Assembly (NCBI RefSeq): GCF_002291445.1 | Contig: NZ_CP014137.1 | Span: forward strand, 3,658,001-3,722,000 | DNA from: Brenneria goodwinii | GTDB lineage: Bacteria; Pseudomonadota; Gammaproteobacteria; Enterobacterales; Enterobacteriaceae | Direction of reading: 5' to 3' | DNA length: 64,000 bases | In this document: piece by piece, positions 44,101-52,465 of the stretch | Layout: each line of letters begins with the position of its first letter | How positions within the stretch are numbered: the stretch's first letter is position 1 | Notes under the pieces: model-generated | The model's input: the letters and a program-made list of their open reading frames with translations, nothing else | Told to the model about the DNA's origin: nothing | Databases searched by the model: none | Translations under genes and position numbers: made by a program

Positions 44101-47100
44101 GTGGTGGTCTTCGACAGCCAGCCGCTGCTGCCCGTTACCTTATGGCGTTCATCCAGATCGAGCGTATTCTCCGCGCCTTTAATGTTCACGTCATGCCCGG
44201 CGCTCAGTTGCAGCGCATTCTCCGATGAGAGCAACGCCGCCTGCGCGTTAATGTCGTTACCCGCCGCCAGCGTAACATCGCCTTTACCGACCACTTCGCT
44301 GCCCACGCTGTCGCGCCGGCTTTGCTTCAGGGTGTTCTCGCTGTCCCAGACCAGGTCGTCGCTGCTGGCGGTGGTGACGGTATCGAGGTTCAGATCGCGC
44401 TGGGCGATAAGCCGCGTCTGACCATTTTCGCCGCTGTTCACTACCTGGGCTGCCGTCAGGTTCAGATCGCGCCCGGCCTGGAGGGTCAACTTGCCGTCCT
44501 CGCCCTGAACGTAAATGCCGGAAACGCTGTCGATGGTGGTTCTGGCGAAACGGTTCTGATCCGTGGCGCTTTCCGCGCTGCGTACGGTGGCGGCGGCGTT
44601 AATATCGCGTCCGGCGCTTGCCAGCAGGCTGTCGTTGCCTTGAATAATGCCGCCGATATTGTTGATATCCGTCCGGGCGTTCAGGCCGACATCGGCCCCC
44701 TGAATAGTGCCGGTCTGGTTGGTAATATTATCGGCATTCAACTGCAACACGCGGCGTCCGGCGATGGTGCCGCGGTTAAACAGATCGCCATCGAGTTTCA
44801 TCACGACATTGTTACCGGCAATCAGCGCCCCGGAGCCGTCTATATCGTCAGGTTTCACTTTGGCGTAGACCTGCGGCACCAGCACCGTCTGCATGGAGCC
44901 ATCCGGCATGTTCACCTCGCTATTCACCAGCCAGACGATATCGCCGGTCAGCAGCGCCATCTGCTCCGGCGTCAGCGCCACGCCAAGTTTCAACGCGTAC
45001 TGTTTGCCGAACGTAATCCCTTGATCCATTAATGCTTTGAATTGTTCTTCGTCGCTGGCGTAGCCGTCCAGATAGCGCTGGCCGGTCAGTTCAATCACCT
45101 GCTCGCGGACCAGACGCTGCTCATAGTAGCCGTCGCCAAGGCGCTTGGCCGTGTTATCGCCGCTCTGATTGAAGGCGTTCTGCATATAATCGCTGCCGAG
45201 CCACTGTTTCTCATTGGTGAAGCGCGGATCGGTCTCCACCAGGTAGGGCACGTCCGTCGACGGGTTAACGGTGAACAGACTGTTATCCGGCAGTTTAGTG
45301 TCCGGGCCGACGATGCGGATGGTTCCTTCCGGAGGATTGACCTCAAACTGCTGACCCGGCGGCGGGGTAACCGGCTCGCCGGCGGACACCGACTGTAATT
45401 GCGGCGCGCGGGAGTCGCCATTCACCTGCGCCGTGACCGCTCCCGCCTGGCCGATGGTTAGATCGATACCCTGCGGCGTCAGCGCATTAAGGTTGAGCGA
45501 ACTGCCCTGAACCTCGCCATTACTGACAAGCTGGCCCGGCTTAAGCGCAATGGTCTGAATCACCGTTGGCGGGGTGTAGGCGGTGCGATCGGCGCCTTGT
45601 TCATCCGTACCTTTATGGCGGATACGGTAGTAGTGCGTCACCCAGCCCGCATCGCTGGTATGGCGCTCGCCGGACACGTCGTCGTTTTTAACCTCTCTCA
45701 TGCCGCTGGTTTCCAGCGTACCGCCCGCGACAATCCGGCTTTTATCGTTGAAGAGCGCATCGCCGGCCAACGTTATGTTGCCGCCAGCAAGGATTTGCGC
45801 CGGATCGGACGTTTTAATCCGCGCCTCCTGCACCGTACGGTTGTAGTCGTACTGGCTGAAGCTATCGTTATTCGAACCCGTATCTTCCGGCGTGTTCAGG
45901 TTGCGCAGGCCGTCTGACGAGTTGCCGTCGACAAAGACGCCCTCCTCGTCGGCGTTCCAGCGATTCGGCGAGCCGGCATGCTGATATTCGGTCACCGGTC
46001 CGCTGGAAACGGTGACGAGTTCGGTGGCGAAGTTGTCGTTGATGTTATTGATCTGCCCGGCGGCGATCGCCATGTTTCCGGCAGACTCAATGGTAGCGCT
46101 ATGGTTGTTGATCGTGGTCGCCAGCCCCGTCGCCGCGCCATTTTCAGCCAGCGCGCCGCCCATCGCCATATCGCCCGCGCTATAGATCAGGCCGTGCCCG
46201 CTGTTGTTGAGTGTTTGAACGCCGATATCCACGCGTTCGCGGCCGGCAAGGGTAGCCGCCGCGCCGTTTTCGGCCTGATTGTTGAACGTCGCCGCGTTCA
46301 CGCCGATGGCGTCGCCATAAATACGCCCGCTACCGGTATTGGTGAGCGTACCGGCGTTGAGGCGCGTATACCCGCCGTCAATCAGCCCGTAATTAAGTAG
46401 CGTGCCGTCAACATTCAGCCAATTCTGTCCGGCATTGATTTCGCCGGCCGCCGTATTCGTCAGGTTGCCGCCGCGCAGATCGAGTTTACTCCCCGCCAGC
46501 AGCCGGCCGCTGTTGGTGATGCTTCCCGGCGTGATGAGCGTGAAATTGCCGTTGGCGATCGCCGTGCCGCTATTGGCAAACGACTGATGGCTTTGCAGCG
46601 TCATATCGCCAAGCGAGAGCAATTGCCCGCTTCCGTCGACGTTATCCGCCTGGATATCCAGCTGCGTACCCGCTTGCACCACACCGTCGCGGTTGATGAG
46701 ATTAAGTCCTGAGCCGCTCACCTTCAACGCACCGGAAGAGGCCAGCGCGCCTGCACTGTTGTTCAACTCGCCGTTATTGCTAATCGTCAGCGCGTTATCG
46801 GCAAGGATACTGCCGCTCTGGTTGTTGAGTCCGCCGGTGTTGAGATTGACGGTCTGGCCTTCCAGCCCCTGATTCGCGCCCTGGGTGTTCTGATTAACCA
46901 CATTAAGCGCATTGAGGGTAAGGTTCGCGCCGCTGCGGATAAGCCCGGAGACGTTATCGATCGCGCCTTTGGCGTTATCAAGCAGCACATCGCCCACCGC
47001 CTGAATCTGCCCGCCGCCGTTTTGCAGGTTGCCGGTATGCAAACTGGCGTTTGATTCACCGATGACGCGCCCTCCATCGCGGTTATCCAGATCCGCGGCG

Positions 47101-49892
47101 ATAAGGTCGAGCCCGCCTTTCGCCGCCAGCGTGCCGCCCTGGTTGTTCAGCTCGCCGCTACTCAGGGTTAACGTACCGAGGCTATTGAGCGTTCCCGACT
47201 GGTTGTTAAAGGTCTGTCCCTGGGTAGCGAGCGCGACGCTTCCGCCCTGTATCAGGCCGGATTGGTTTGTCAGCCCTTCGCTTAACGAGAGCGTCAGCGC
47301 GTCGGCGGAAACCAACTGTCCGGCAGTGTTGTCAAGCTGGCCGCCGGTCAACGAAAACGCGTTGCCGGCAAGGATAAGACCGTGGTTATTGGTGAGCGCA
47401 TCGGCCGCCAGCGTCATTGCGCCCTGGCCGATCAGGCCGCCTTTTTCGCCGCTGTTGCGGTTAGTCAGCTCGCCGGCGTCGACAGCCAAGCTATCGCCGC
47501 TCTGAATAAGCCCGCCGTCATCATTGTTGATGCGTTCGCCGCGAAGAGTGAGCGCTTTTTGCGCCGCCAGTTGTCCAGCGCGATTGTCCAGAGTATCGGC
47601 GTTAATCTCTGCCGCATCGCCGCTGACCAGCGTACCTTGTCGGTTACGCAGTTCGCCGGCGTCAAGCGAGAGCGCATTGCCCGCGCCGATAACGCCGGCG
47701 CTGTTATCCAGCCACTGGGAAGCGTTAAGGGTCATCCCGCTGCCGGATTTAATAGAACCGTCCAGATTGAGGAAGGTAGTGAAGTCGGCCGCCAGCGCCT
47801 GTTCGGAGCCGAACACCCCGTTGCTGTTGTCCACCGCCAGACCTTTGTAGGCCAGCGTTCCGTGGCTGATGACCGATCCGTTCTGGTTATTCAGCGCGCC
47901 GCTATTGATCCCCAACGCGCCATAAGAGAGCAGGATGCCGGACTGGTTATTGAGCGTACCGTCGTTCAGCGCCAGATCGAGCCCCTCGGCCAGCACCACG
48001 CCCTGCTGGTTTCCCATCCCGCCGGATTCGATACGTTGTGATTTGGCCGCCTCAATACGCCCGTTACGGTTATTGATGGCCTGTTGGCTGCGAATCTCGC
48101 CCTTGCCGGCCGAGGCGGATACCAGGCCTTCTTCATTATCGAGTTCGGAAGCGTCTACGGTGGTATTCCCGGCCGCGGCAAGCGTTCCTTTCCGGTTATC
48201 CAGCTTGCCTTTAACCTGGGCGTTCAGGTTGCCGTTCTGTGCCGCCAGCACGTTGCCGCTCTGGTTGTTAAGCGTCTGCGCACTCAGGTTAACATTACCG
48301 TTGGCGGCAATTTTCCCCTGCTGGTTATTAATCTCGCCCGGCAGGTTTAACGCCAGATCGCCGTTGCCGGTCTGGACGATTTCTCCCTGCCGGTTCGACA
48401 GACTCTGCGCTGAAAGGGCCACGGCGTCGGCGCCGAGCGTACCGCCATCATTATTCAGTTGCTTGTCGGTACGCGCCGTCAGTTGCTGCGCGTAAACCTG
48501 TGCATTTTGTGTGTTGAGATTGCCTTTCCCGGCGTCCAGTTCAACTTGCGTTCCCTGAGTCTGGCTATCGCTGAGATCCATCCCCTGACTGCTGACGCTG
48601 AGATTGCCGCCCGCCAACGTTTTGCCATGCGCGTTCAACTGGCCGCTGGCGCTCAGTCGCAAATCGCCTTTTTGCGCCAGTTGCCCGTTATCTTTCACGC
48701 CTGCCGCCAGCACGCTTCCTTTGCTGCTGGTCAGCGTGGCCGACTGGAGCTGCGCATTGTTGCCCGCAATGACGGAGCCGCTGTTGTTGATCGCGCCTTG
48801 ACTCTGGATGCCGGCGTTATTCCCGGCGCGAACCGTACCGCTGTTGGTTATGCCCGCGTTAGACGCCAGTTGCGTATCGTCGCTGGCGCCGATAGCGCCG
48901 CTGTTTTCAATACGTCCGTCAGCGGTGATCACCACGCTGCCCGCCTGCGCGCCGATGGCGCCCGCGTTACGCACGCCCACGCCGCTTTCCGTGCCGACCA
49001 TGCGGATTTTGCCCGCGTACATGCCGCCGAGGGAGGCGGTATCCAGCGCCAGTTGCGGGGACGTGGCGGGATCGCCGGCGCTTTTTTCTATACGGTCATG
49101 CTCGGCATCGACCTTGTTGCGCCCGGTCGTGACTTTCAAATCATTGGCCCACAGACCGGCGTTGATTTTTACCGAACGGGCGATGATATCGGTGTAATCC
49201 GCACCGGAGGTATCCATACCCGCTCCATCCACCACCACCTCGCCCCGTTCAACGTTATAGCCGGTTATGTCGCCGTTGTTCATCTGCACCTGGCCGGTGG
49301 TGAGCGTAGCGCGATTCGCGTTGATAAAGCCGCAGCCGCTACAGGTAATGCCGGCCGGGTTGGCGATCACCACCTGCGCTTTTTTACCCGCCACTTCAAT
49401 GAAGCCATTCAGACGGCTCGGATCGCGCGAGTTGACCTCATTGAGAATGATTTTGGCCTCCCCCTTGGCAAGCCACGGGTTGCCCGTCACCATGCCCCCC
49501 AACTGCGTCTGCGCATTTTGGCGGGAGTTATTGAGAATGGCGCCCTTCTGATCAACATCGAACTGGCTGAAGCTATTGCGCGAGACGCCGCCGGCGGAAG
49601 GCGTCTGAATATTGACCTGCGGCGTACCGTTGGCGCTATTGAGAATGGTCGGCTGCTGGTTTTTCGGCGCGCCTCTGTCAGCCACAATATTCGCCTGAAC
49701 GGGCTGCACCACCCCCATCGCCAGCCAGAGGCCGAAGCCGATCGCGCTGACTTTGCCGATAAGGCGGCCGTGCGTATGCCCAATGCCGGAAGAGGGTGAA
49801 GAACCGGCGCGGCCGGAGCGGGCGATATCCGCCACGACCATCAGCATGCCGCGCGCTTTGTTAAAAACGATACGATACAGGTTCTTGTTCAT
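41097..49892 (-). CDS. cdiA: CdiA, giant two-partner-secreted contact-inhibition effector
   Basis: A 2931-residue CdiA/filamentous hemagglutinin. It starts with an extended signal peptide (MNKNLYRIVFNKARGMLMVV) and cleavage near VQA-NIVAD. A TPS secretion domain follows, with IANPAGITCSGCGFINANRA. A long FHA-1 series of LNNQxGxLxA-type repeats runs to about residue 1250. A non-repeat receptor-binding-type region (about 1290-1680) is rich in PP and charged residues. FHA-2 repeats with AGNDLxx units follow, then a pre-toxin region ending GAQSGKTTIDNNFF. The IDNN at 2708 takes the place of VENN. The last 224 residues form the variable toxin: NPVTEEERQ, then hydrophobic Gly/Ala-rich helices such as GAIIGAGVGAWSGGLVGKYA, suggesting membrane insertion. 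Target and mechanism are unproven. Confidence 0.9.
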   Translation of the reverse strand: MNKNLYRIVFNKARGMLMVVADIARSGRAGSSPSSGIGHTHGRLIGKVSAIGFGLWLAMGVVQPVQANIVADRGAPKNQQPTILNSANGTPQVNIQTPSAGGVSRNSFSQFDVDQKGAILNNSRQNAQTQLGGMVTGNPWLAKGEAKIILNEVNSRDPSRLNGFIEVAGKKAQVVIANPAGITCSGCGFINANRATLTTGQVQMNNGDITGYNVERGEVVVDGAGMDTSGADYTDIIARSVKINAGLWANDLKVTTGRNKVDAEHDRIEKSAGDPATSPQLALDTASLGGMYAGKIRMVGTESGVGVRNAGAIGAQAGSVVITADGRIENSGAIGASDDTQLASNAGITNSGTVRAGNNAGIQSQGAINNSGSVIAGNNAQLQSATLTSSKGSVLAAGVKDNGQLAQKGDLRLSASGQLNAHGKTLAGGNLSVSSQGMDLSDSQTQGTQVELDAGKGNLNTQNAQVYAQQLTARTDKQLNNDGGTLGADAVALSAQSLSNRQGEIVQTGNGDLALNLPGEINNQQGKIAANGNVNLSAQTLNNQSGNVLAAQNGNLNAQVKGKLDNRKGTLAAAGNTTVDASELDNEEGLVSASAGKGEIRSQQAINNRNGRIEAAKSQRIESGGMGNQQGVVLAEGLDLALNDGTLNNQSGILLSYGALGINSGALNNQNGSVISHGTLAYKGLAVDNSNGVFGSEQALAADFTTFLNLDGSIKSGSGMTLNASQWLDNSAGVIGAGNALSLDAGELRNRQGTLVSGDAAEINADTLDNRAGQLAAQKALTLRGERINNDDGGLIQSGDSLAVDAGELTNRNSGEKGGLIGQGAMTLAADALTNNHGLILAGNAFSLTGGQLDNTAGQLVSADALTLSLSEGLTNQSGLIQGGSVALATQGQTFNNQSGTLNSLGTLTLSSGELNNQGGTLAAKGGLDLIAADLDNRDGGRVIGESNASLHTGNLQNGGGQIQAVGDVLLDNAKGAIDNVSGLIRSGANLTLNALNVVNQNTQGANQGLEGQTVNLNTGGLNNQSGSILADNALTISNNGELNNSAGALASSGALKVSGSGLNLINRDGVVQAGTQLDIQADNVDGSGQLLSLGDMTLQSHQSFANSGTAIANGNFTLITPGSITNSGRLLAGSKLDLRGGNLTNTAAGEINAGQNWLNVDGTLLNYGLIDGGYTRLNAGTLTNTGSGRIYGDAIGVNAATFNNQAENGAAATLAGRERVDIGVQTLNNSGHGLIYSAGDMAMGGALAENGAATGLATTINNHSATIESAGNMAIAAGQINNINDNFATELVTVSSGPVTEYQHAGSPNRWNADEEGVFVDGNSSDGLRNLNTPEDTGSNNDSFSQYDYNRTVQEARIKTSDPAQILAGGNITLAGDALFNDKSRIVAGGTLETSGMREVKNDDVSGERHTSDAGWVTHYYRIRHKGTDEQGADRTAYTPPTVIQTIALKPGQLVSNGEVQGSSLNLNALTPQGIDLTIGQAGAVTAQVNGDSRAPQLQSVSAGEPVTPPPGQQFEVNPPEGTIRIVGPDTKLPDNSLFTVNPSTDVPYLVETDPRFTNEKQWLGSDYMQNAFNQSGDNTAKRLGDGYYEQRLVREQVIELTGQRYLDGYASDEEQFKALMDQGITFGKQYALKLGVALTPEQMALLTGDIVWLVNSEVNMPDGSMQTVLVPQVYAKVKPDDIDGSGALIAGNNVVMKLDGDLFNRGTIAGRRVLQLNADNITNQTGTIQGADVGLNARTDINNIGGIIQGNDSLLASAGRDINAAATVRSAESATDQNRFARTTIDSVSGIYVQGEDGKLTLQAGRDLNLTAAQVVNSGENGQTRLIAQRDLNLDTVTTASSDDLVWDSENTLKQSRRDSVGSEVVGKGDVTLAAGNDINAQAALLSSENALQLSAGHDVNIKGAENTLDLDERHKVTGSSGWLSKTTTRTHDVVSRQTVQGSELSGDKVDIKAGNDLAVLGSSVAGSGDVSLLAGNDLTVGGMSERNNEQHEKQEKKSGLMSSGGIGFSIGTQSLKVTDTGQDVTQLGSTVGSVNGDLTLGAGNNLAVTGSELVAGNDMTLSGKNVNIEAAQNQSRQTHEVEQKTSGLTLALSGMAGSALNTAVSTAQSARDTDNDRLKALQGVKATLSGVQAAQAARLDAAQGGDAANNNTVGVSLSYGSQSSKSTQRSEQNTAQGSSLTAGNDLSISATGSGAQGQDGDLTLQGSQLKAGNNVLLAANRDLNLLSAENTQQLEGKNESSGGSVGVGIGVGSGGWGISVSASVNKGKGSESGNGTTHTETTVDAGRQVTILSGRDTTLTGAQVSGETVKAEVGRNLTMTSEQDSDRYDAKQQNASAGGSFTFGSMSGSASVNLSRDKMHSNYDSVVEQTGIFAGKGGFDVTVGEHTQLNGAVIGSTATPDKNRLDTGTLGFGDIHNQADYKVEHQSIGISTGGSIGSQFAGNMANGLLVGSDSEGHDSGTTRAAVSAGTITLRDPNRQTQDVADLSRDVEHANQTLSPIFDKEKEQNRLQQAQLIGEIGNQVADIARTEGQIQATNKAKAQHPNYTAEQLRETDTYKTEMQKYGTGSAVQRAIQAATAAVQGLAGGDMQAAIAGGVAPYVANVIAQTIPEDNMAGRVLAHATVNAALAAMQGKDGATAAAGAATGELMGMIATEAYGKKVGELSEEEKQTISALATLASGLAGGLVGDSSASALAGAQSGKTTIDNNFFSPDSMPQGLQDYGQSVSSLYTNTNLTDEEGNVLNPVTEEERQYAMHKLLTGTMPEGQDISKAIVDGYTNGVLIAGAWYLGPAASIGKVAVSSALSGGANAAYQWYDLSQPGNENKTYDYWSTTAALVTGGLAPGRNILPNVGIAMGGAVFTDGADKGAIIGAGVGAWSGGLVGKYAPDLLRPALGSSSGFWAEIGSTFTSEVVGDATSDAINQKGDKK

Positions 49893-50437
49893 CTCAGTGT
49901 CCTTCCTGTTAAAACTTCCGGCAGATCAACGGCCAGGGGATGTGCTTTACACCAATTTTTTGCCGCCTCGCGGCTGACTCGCGCGCCGTGGAACATCATT
50001 ACGCGTTTACCGCGTTCCTGTCCGCGGTGGTACAACGCGCGGGCGCTGTGGTCGGGGAAAATGTCATCGCGCATCAGTTTGTTCATCGCGGCGGTGTGTC
50101 CAAAAGGCGCGATCCAGTCGCACAGCCACATCCGATCGCCGCTGTCCCAGTCTTCTTCCTTCATGTGGATAGCGGGGCGAGTGAGATAGCGCGCCTCCGA
50201 TTCCAGGTTGAGCCACGCCCAGCTCAGAAAGAAAATGGGGCGCTCCCGCTCGGCGACCAAAACGTACTGCCGGCGTTTGATGATGGGCAACAGCAGCGTC
50301 GGTAACGCGTGTAACGGCGCATCGCGATGCAGCGGCGAATGCATCCACAACCACACGGAGGCGCCAAGCGCTTCCGCTTCGTTCGCTTCGCCGCCCAGGA
50401 GCAGCGGCGCTTTGATGTCATAATTTCCGACGCGCAT
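49889..50437 (-). CDS. cdiC: CdiC, HlyC-type toxin lysine acyltransferase
   Basis: A 182-residue toxin-activating acyltransferase. It aligns with HlyC: VWLWMHSPLHRDAPL, SWAWLNLESEARYL, EDWDSGDRMWLCDWIAPFGH and an FHGxxVS end. Catalytic His (His37) and Asp (Asp107) match HlyC His23 and Asp92. HlyC-family enzymes attach fatty acids to toxin lysines using acyl-ACP. It sits between cdiB and cdiA, with one-base and four-base overlaps, so the three are translationally coupled. In some CDI loci a gene of this family is named cdiC and is thought to lipidate CdiA. Confidence 0.88.
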   Translation of the reverse strand: MRVGNYDIKAPLLLGGEANEAEALGASVWLWMHSPLHRDAPLHALPTLLLPIIKRRQYVLVAERERPIFFLSWAWLNLESEARYLTRPAIHMKEEDWDSGDRMWLCDWIAPFGHTAAMNKLMRDDIFPDHSARALYHRGQERGKRVMMFHGARVSREAAKNWCKAHPLAVDLPEVLTGRTLR

Positions 50438-52215
50438 TACCAGCTCCAGTTGAGGTTGAACCCGAAAGTCGCGGAGTCGGTTTCAAAGCCGTCCGGTTTC
50501 GAGAAGGGAACGCCGGCGAACAGGTCATAGCTGGTGTTGAGTACGTAGCCGCGCAGGCCGACGACGCCGCCCGCCAGATGATTGCCGACCAGGGTTTCCG
50601 TGCCTGCGCCGCCCACCTCGCCGTAGTCGGCGCCAAGATACAGTTCCTGATTCGGCAGCGGCGTGCGCCAGGCCAGATCGTTGCGCACATACCAGCCGCG
50701 GCTGGCGTTAAGGGTGCGTTCGCCATCAAAACCGCGCACCGTCCAACGGTTGCCGATGGCGAACTGATCCTGGGGCGTAAGCGGCGTGTTGCTCATCTGG
50801 CGCAGGTACTGCACGTTGTAGCGGAACGACTGCGAACCGATGTCAAAGGGCACGTCGAGCCCGGCGTTAAACTGCAAAATTTTGCCGAGCGCCGTCGCAT
50901 AGCCGCCAAACTCTTCCGGCGCAGGACGCGCGCCGAACCAGCGGGTGCCGCGCTGGTAGCTGACGCCGGCGTCAAACGTGGCCTGGCCGATATAGTGGCG
51001 GTGTTGCAGCCCCAGCCGCCATGCGGCAGTCTGGCGGCGCTGCACCTCCACCTCGGTGTCGTTGATAAAGTTGCGGGTTTCGCGCGCCAGCACATCATAG
51101 GTCAACGTGGTTTTCTGGCTGCTGCTGCGGTGCAGTACGCGGCTTAACTGCACATTGAGATTTTTACTTCTGCCGCTGTAACGGTAATCCTCATTTAGAC
51201 CGGCCACCGTCTGGTGATAGTCATAATCGCTGCCGGTGATCCCCAGCATCCAGTACCCAAAAGGAACCGAGTAGTGCGCCGTATAGTTGCGGCTCCCCTT
51301 TCCACCCTTATCATGCAAATCGCGGCTGGCGGAGACGTAGAGGAGATCGCTGAGTGAAAAAGGATTATCAAGCGAGAGCGTGGCGCCCCCCTGATAGCGG
51401 CCGGTGCTTTTGGTTCCGGAGTCATCCAGCGACAGACCAAGACGCCACATTTTTTCCTGCTTGCGGGTAATGACGATATCGCTCTCGCCCGGTTGTTCGC
51501 CGGGGATAATCTCCATACTTGCCTGCACGGTGGGAAGGCGCTGCAAATTTTCCAGCCCTTGCTCGATATCGCGCAGGTCGAGCAGGTTCCCCTCATGAGC
51601 CGGAAAAGCGCTGTAGAGCTGAATATAGTCATCGCTGTCCGCCGTCAGTTTCACCGAGCGGACATAGCCCGGCACGATAGCGAGCGTCAGCGTACCGCTT
51701 TTCAGATCCTGCGCCGGTGCCAGAACGCGCGCGGTGACATAGCCGTGATCGATCAACCGGTTTTGCAAGGCGCTCATCAGCAAATTGATCCCTTTCGCCC
51801 CCAGGCAGCGATCCACCGCCTGATCGGCCAGTCGCTGCAATGGCAGCCAGCCAGGGAAGTCCTGGGTACCGTGCAGATCGACCTTTTTGATTGGGAAGCA
51901 TGGGGTCATTTCCACGGGGAAATGCAAACGGGTCAGGAAAGATCCGGGAGGCTGCAGGCGGACATCCGGCGCCTGCGGCGTCAGTTGACGTTCCTGCGCC
52001 CGTTGCCGTTCCTGCTGGTTGATTTGCTGCTGGTTGATCTGCCGGTTATCGATCTGAGACGGATCAATGGGCTCAGCCGCATTCACTGCCATTGCAAAGA
52101 AAGGTAAAGGAACCGTTAATAGAAAATAACGTAAAAAATCGGTCCCCAAATGGGGTTTTTTATTTAACAGATTGATTTTATTTAATAAACAACCAAAGGA
52201 AACAATCCTTGTCAT
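50437..52215 (-). CDS. cdiB: CdiB/TpsB outer-membrane transporter
   Basis: A 592-residue Omp85-superfamily two-partner transporter (FhaC/ShlB/HecB type). It has a signal peptide (core FLRYFLLTVPLPFFAMAVNA), a Gln-rich linker, a POTRA region (INLLMSALQNRLIDHGYVTA, VPGYVRSVKL), and a 16-strand barrel with the conserved NRWTVRGFDGERTL motif. The protein ends in an aromatic residue (NWSW), as outer-membrane barrels do. It secretes CdiA across the outer membrane. Sequence 52216-52465 upstream is AT-rich and probably holds the operon promoter. Confidence 0.92.
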   Translation of the reverse strand: MTRIVSFGCLLNKINLLNKKPHLGTDFLRYFLLTVPLPFFAMAVNAAEPIDPSQIDNRQINQQQINQQERQRAQERQLTPQAPDVRLQPPGSFLTRLHFPVEMTPCFPIKKVDLHGTQDFPGWLPLQRLADQAVDRCLGAKGINLLMSALQNRLIDHGYVTARVLAPAQDLKSGTLTLAIVPGYVRSVKLTADSDDYIQLYSAFPAHEGNLLDLRDIEQGLENLQRLPTVQASMEIIPGEQPGESDIVITRKQEKMWRLGLSLDDSGTKSTGRYQGGATLSLDNPFSLSDLLYVSASRDLHDKGGKGSRNYTAHYSVPFGYWMLGITGSDYDYHQTVAGLNEDYRYSGRSKNLNVQLSRVLHRSSSQKTTLTYDVLARETRNFINDTEVEVQRRQTAAWRLGLQHRHYIGQATFDAGVSYQRGTRWFGARPAPEEFGGYATALGKILQFNAGLDVPFDIGSQSFRYNVQYLRQMSNTPLTPQDQFAIGNRWTVRGFDGERTLNASRGWYVRNDLAWRTPLPNQELYLGADYGEVGGAGTETLVGNHLAGGVVGLRGYVLNTSYDLFAGVPFSKPDGFETDSATFGFNLNWSW

Positions 52216-52465
52216 TATTGTTACACCATAAAATTAAATTATTAGTTACATTTTCACACCGAAAATAGCCGTTCAGAAATAAGAAGAATCTTATTCGCTC
52301 ATATATCAGATTAAAGGCAAATACATTAATAAAATTAATATGTTGCCGCTGAAAACGGGCCGCAAGGCGACGTACGCCATGGGTAACGGCAATCTGAAAT
52401 GTATCGCCTGTTTTCGCTACCGGGATGACCCTATCGAAAACAGGCAATAAAGGAGATTTAAAGAC

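Noticed and set aside
48459..49799. Long plus-strand frames opposite cdiA, up to 446 codons
   Set aside because: They are shadows of the repetitive, GC-rich cdiA coding strand, with no start signals and no family features.
52178..52447. 89-codon minus-strand frame upstream of cdiB
   Set aside because: No ribosome site, unusual composition, and overlap with the cdiB start; likely chance in the promoter region.
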